Positions 61,225-64,000 of a DNA stretch of 64,000 nt are shown piece by piece; the stretch's first letter is position 1; the number at the start of each line of letters is the position of its first letter. Both the position numbers and the translations under genes were made by a program. The stretch lies in the NCBI GenBank assembly GCA_020809705.1, contig CP085832.1:3100001-3164000 (forward strand), read 5' to 3'. The DNA is from Calonectria ilicicola. Taxonomy: Eukaryota > Ascomycota > Sordariomycetes > Hypocreales > Nectriaceae. Under the pieces are notes generated by a model. The model had not been told where the DNA came from, did no database searches, and was given only the letters and a program-made list of their open reading frames with translations.

Positions 61225-61894
61225 ATGGCGACTTGTCTGGCCATCCCGCCCTGCAGCCATCACCCGCGAGACCACAACCACCCTCCACCCTTCCGCAAGC
61301 CCATCCGCATCCAAATCACCGGGCCGAACAATGCCCTCAACAAAGTCTTTAACGACCGTGCCAGGCTGCCGGAAACCCAGGCCCAATTCCTTCCCGATTT
61401 CGACGAGGCTGGCCTCCGTCTAGCTCGGATGGCCTTCCGGCTCCTCTACGGCCGAGACATCGATCCCAACAACCCGGCCGACTTTGTCCCCCGCTGCCAG
61501 CACAGCACTCTAAAGGAAAAACTGGCATGTTCACACGTGAAGAGCATGTGCGTTCATTCTTCAACACGGACGGGACCCCCCGCTTCAACCAGGCTTGGTG
61601 CTGACGTTGAATTGGATTGATAGTATCGACAGCTACAGCATCACCTTTGACCATCTCGTTCGGCCAGGCGACGAGGACCCCGAGGTCCTCATGATAAATA
61701 CGTTTGACACCGACGGCTTTGACCTAGAAGCGTTTTTCCACGTAAACCTACACCGTGCCAATGTAGAGGAGGACCCGGTCGTATTTCTAGTTCCTGCGTG
61801 TTGTCAGGTGAGAGATGGAAGCACTGATAGAGAGCGAGTCAACAACGAGGTGAAGGAATATGAAGCTTCTCGAAAAGCGAATCCATCATCCTAG
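61225..61894 (+). pseudogene. Hypothetical gene broken by two frame changes
   Basis: Unrecognised protein. The first segment (61225 to about 61520, MATCLAIPPC..FRLLYGRDIDPNNPADFVPR) is followed in a second frame by a plausible segment (TGMFTREEHVRSFFNTDG, about 61521-61595), and then in a third frame by LTLNWIDSIDSYSITFDHLVRPGDEDPEV to a stop at 61894. The first switch falls in a run of five A (61517-61521) and the second near 61592, each explained by a single missing base. No GT-AG intron explains either switch. A homopolymer sequencing error is possible for the first. The whole would be about 220 residues. Function not known; an Asp-rich C-terminal half and no signal peptide are all that can be said. 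Confidence 0.5.
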
Positions 61895-62830
61895 AGAGCT
61901 TTTTTTTATTCATTCTTGAGGCATTGAGGTCCGAGGTGCAAGGAGGGGCAGAGGTTTTCATGCTGGATCATGAACCACACTCTCTCCTTGACATCCTGGA
62001 GCAATGCTTCGTGAACACGGTTGCTCGGTCCCTGTGATGCAGTTATCCATGATGTCATTCATTCTATCCCGACACCGCTTGATCATTACAAATCATTGCA
62101 GGACTAGGTAGGTGGATTCCATGAATAACCACGACTCACCATCCACTTCCAGTCTATAGAATAGTTTTCACGTCAATGGCCATAGTATACGCTGGTAGTT
62201 TAAGTTTGAGATTCAAAAGGTTGGTAAATAGGGAATCTAGAGCATAGTATAACCTTGGATAACGGCAAGATGCCACACCGTTGAAAGAGGTTGGAGGAAT
62301 CTGCATAAGCATGCATAAGCAGTTATACGCATCGTCGTAGTGTGTGGTTGTGTGCATTATTTAGCCTAATTTTCATATTGGGATGCATTGGAGAGCAACC
62401 ATTTCTCATCGTCCACGTTGGCACCTTTCCTGATCTCAACTGCCGACGCCACTAATTTGCCAGCTGATGAATGGCGCCCAATCAGTGAGTTTTTCAACCA
62501 GGGTGGTCATATCATCGCTCGCTCAGCAGAAGTACGCTGCATGTTTCACCCATTGGCCAATCATGATACCGACCTCCCTGCCACCTCGGTGCTGATCCGC
62601 TAATCGAGCAAATCATACATGGTTTATTTCATCTCAATGCAGGTTGCCTCGCAGTGGCTTCCAAAGTAGCTCCGAGATTTCCGCACGAAGCACCGGTATA
62701 AAAGTTCATGACCACAAGCCAAGAGGAAAATCATTTCCAGTTGTATCAGGACCAAGTTTACCACCCACCCTAGGCACCTCAACTCTTTGATCCGGAGTTC
62801 CAGGATTTGGATAGTAGCTATCTATTCAAA
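61895..62830. other. Spacer, no gene recognised
   Basis: About 0.9 kb before the second Clr5 gene. Short frames only (62154-62357 minus, 62388-62603 plus). Confidence 0.4.
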
Positions 62831-64000
62831 ATGGAGTGGTCCATCAAAACCACAGCCGACTGGGCACACTATCGAGATGAGATTTTCAATCTCTACTTTG
62901 ATGAAGACTGGGCACTGAGCAAAGTGAGGGAGCATATGAAGCGGAAGCATGGTCTCAATGCAAGGTCTGTCCGTTGACACAGTTTCAGGTGTTATGCCTG
63001 AACTAACCGGCTTTAGTGAGAGGCAGTACAAGTGGCTAGTCAGCGCCAAGAACTCCGGCCGGTCTAAGAACATCCCCGTCAAAATCTGGGACTACATCAT
63101 CCCAGTTGTACAAATGAGACAAGATGAGGGAAAATCAAGTCAAGTGGTTTGGGATGGTCGGGTAGTCGACCCTAAACGTGTTCAAAGAGAATTAACCCGA
63201 TACAATCCAAAACTCAGAAAGAAACAAACAAATATTCGTAAGCGTCCATATAAAGATCAATACTGACTCTACTGGCTAAAAAGACCTTAGGAAAATCTCC
63301 ATCCAGAGTTGAAATCTTCACACCTGTACCAACACGATGTCCCACGCCAACTGATTTAGATTTTGGTGTTCAGATGCAAGCTCTAGATGTCAATTCAGAC
63401 GAAGAGAGTCTGTATGTTCCCGAAGACGCCATGTCAGTGAATGATTATGGCTCTCTTGAAGTGATCACAAATGAGCTTTTATTGCATGGTATTCCAATTT
63501 TTGGTCGGCCTAATCTGATTATCCCAGGTATGGTCCAAATATTTATGTCTCGTTTACATACTTATGTTCTCAGAGCAATTTTTCTCCGAGGCTCGCACTC
63601 AAAGCCCCATTCCCAGGTCTCCAAGGCAATCCTGGTCCTGGGAGGCATTGGTTTGCATTCTATCAACCGCTAGTCGCTCTATGGAAGGACAACTTGCTCC
63701 AGTATTCCCCGTTGACATTTCCGAGCTTCTTTTTTGTTCAAAATCTCAACTTCTGAATATAGCACTGACCGTCATAATAAACACGAGTAAGGGTTTAAGA
63801 CGGACAGAGAAAGGAAAGAGCTGCCAAGAAATTATCGATTGGTTTTTGGACGACCTTCAAATTCCGCTCCTTCGATTGTTATTCGCATGCTGTAACGAAA
63901 CAGTCATCGCGTTTGCGAGGACTCTTATCGCAACTCTCACAGACGAATTCATCGTAGCATATTTCCCAAGGTTCAATTCACCTAAATTTCCTTATGCAAT
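62831..64000 (+). CDS. Second Clr5-domain protein (3' end beyond window)
   Basis: Four exons in phase: 62831-62964, 63017-63237, 63291-63527, 63574 to the edge (introns 52, 53 and 46 nt). Start MEWSIKTTADW at 62831. The Clr5 domain occupies residues about 10-75 (DWAHYRDEIFNLYFDEDWALSKVREHMKRKHG, then ERQYKWLVSAKNSG after the first intron, which falls at the same relative place as in the gene at 57994). The later part (VEIFTPVPTRCPTPTDLDFG, SDEESLYVPEDAMSVNDYGS, then an open stretch with PVDISELLFCSKSQLLN) has no recognised domain. More than 330 residues lie in the window and the frame is still open at base 64000. Function unknown. Confidence 0.8.

Noticed and set aside
1..64000. tRNA, rRNA or CRISPR elements
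   Set aside because: No T-arm/anticodon pattern, rRNA core or regularly spaced direct repeats were seen by eye; a covariance-model scan would be decisive for tRNAs.

Overview
The window is nuclear DNA of a filamentous ascomycete (Pezizomycotina, most likely Eurotiales such as Penicillium or Aspergillus). This rests on protein-coding genes broken by short 47-63 nt introns with GT-AG ends and CTAAC/CTGAC branch sites, on two Zn2Cys6 regulators, a PDR-type ABC transporter, a Clr5-ankyrin protein and an exopolygalacturonase, and on long gene-poor spacers. No rRNA, tRNA or CRISPR was recognised. Gene models were assembled by hand from splice sites; introns are quoted where reading frame and splice signals agree.

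0-9 kb: the 5' end of a PDR ABC transporter (minus, cut by the window edge), a four-exon amidase (plus), then two tandem paralogues of a trypsin-fold protein (minus). The proximal copy is broken by three in-frame stops; the distal copy is open. 9-12 kb is gene-poor and A/T-rich.

12-20 kb: a metabolic group made of a peroxisomal-type D-amino-acid oxidase (minus), a Zn2Cys6 regulator (minus), a divergently transcribed aspartate-family aminotransferase (plus) and a secreted lipase (minus). 20-25 kb is a gene desert.

25-32 kb: an AT-hook/zinc-finger protein, then a 1,039-residue secreted protein in which two small helical Cys-containing ends flank about 850 residues of Gly/Ala/Ser-rich repeat, with three matched Lys-Arg sites that look like Kex2 cuts.

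32-38 kb: a C69-type peptidase gene split by a 3,085-bp hAT transposon with an exact 8-bp target duplication and perfect terminal inverted repeats. The element's own transposase is degenerate.

38-54 kb: an arrestin-like protein, a second Zn2Cys6 regulator, an exopolygalacturonase, a 2-oxoglutarate/Fe(II) oxygenase, an MFS transporter and a small P-loop kinase.

54-64 kb: an intron-dense adenylosuccinate-synthetase-like gene whose active-site motifs are altered or deleted, a Clr5-ankyrin protein, a frameshifted hypothetical gene, and a second Clr5 gene that runs off the end of the window.
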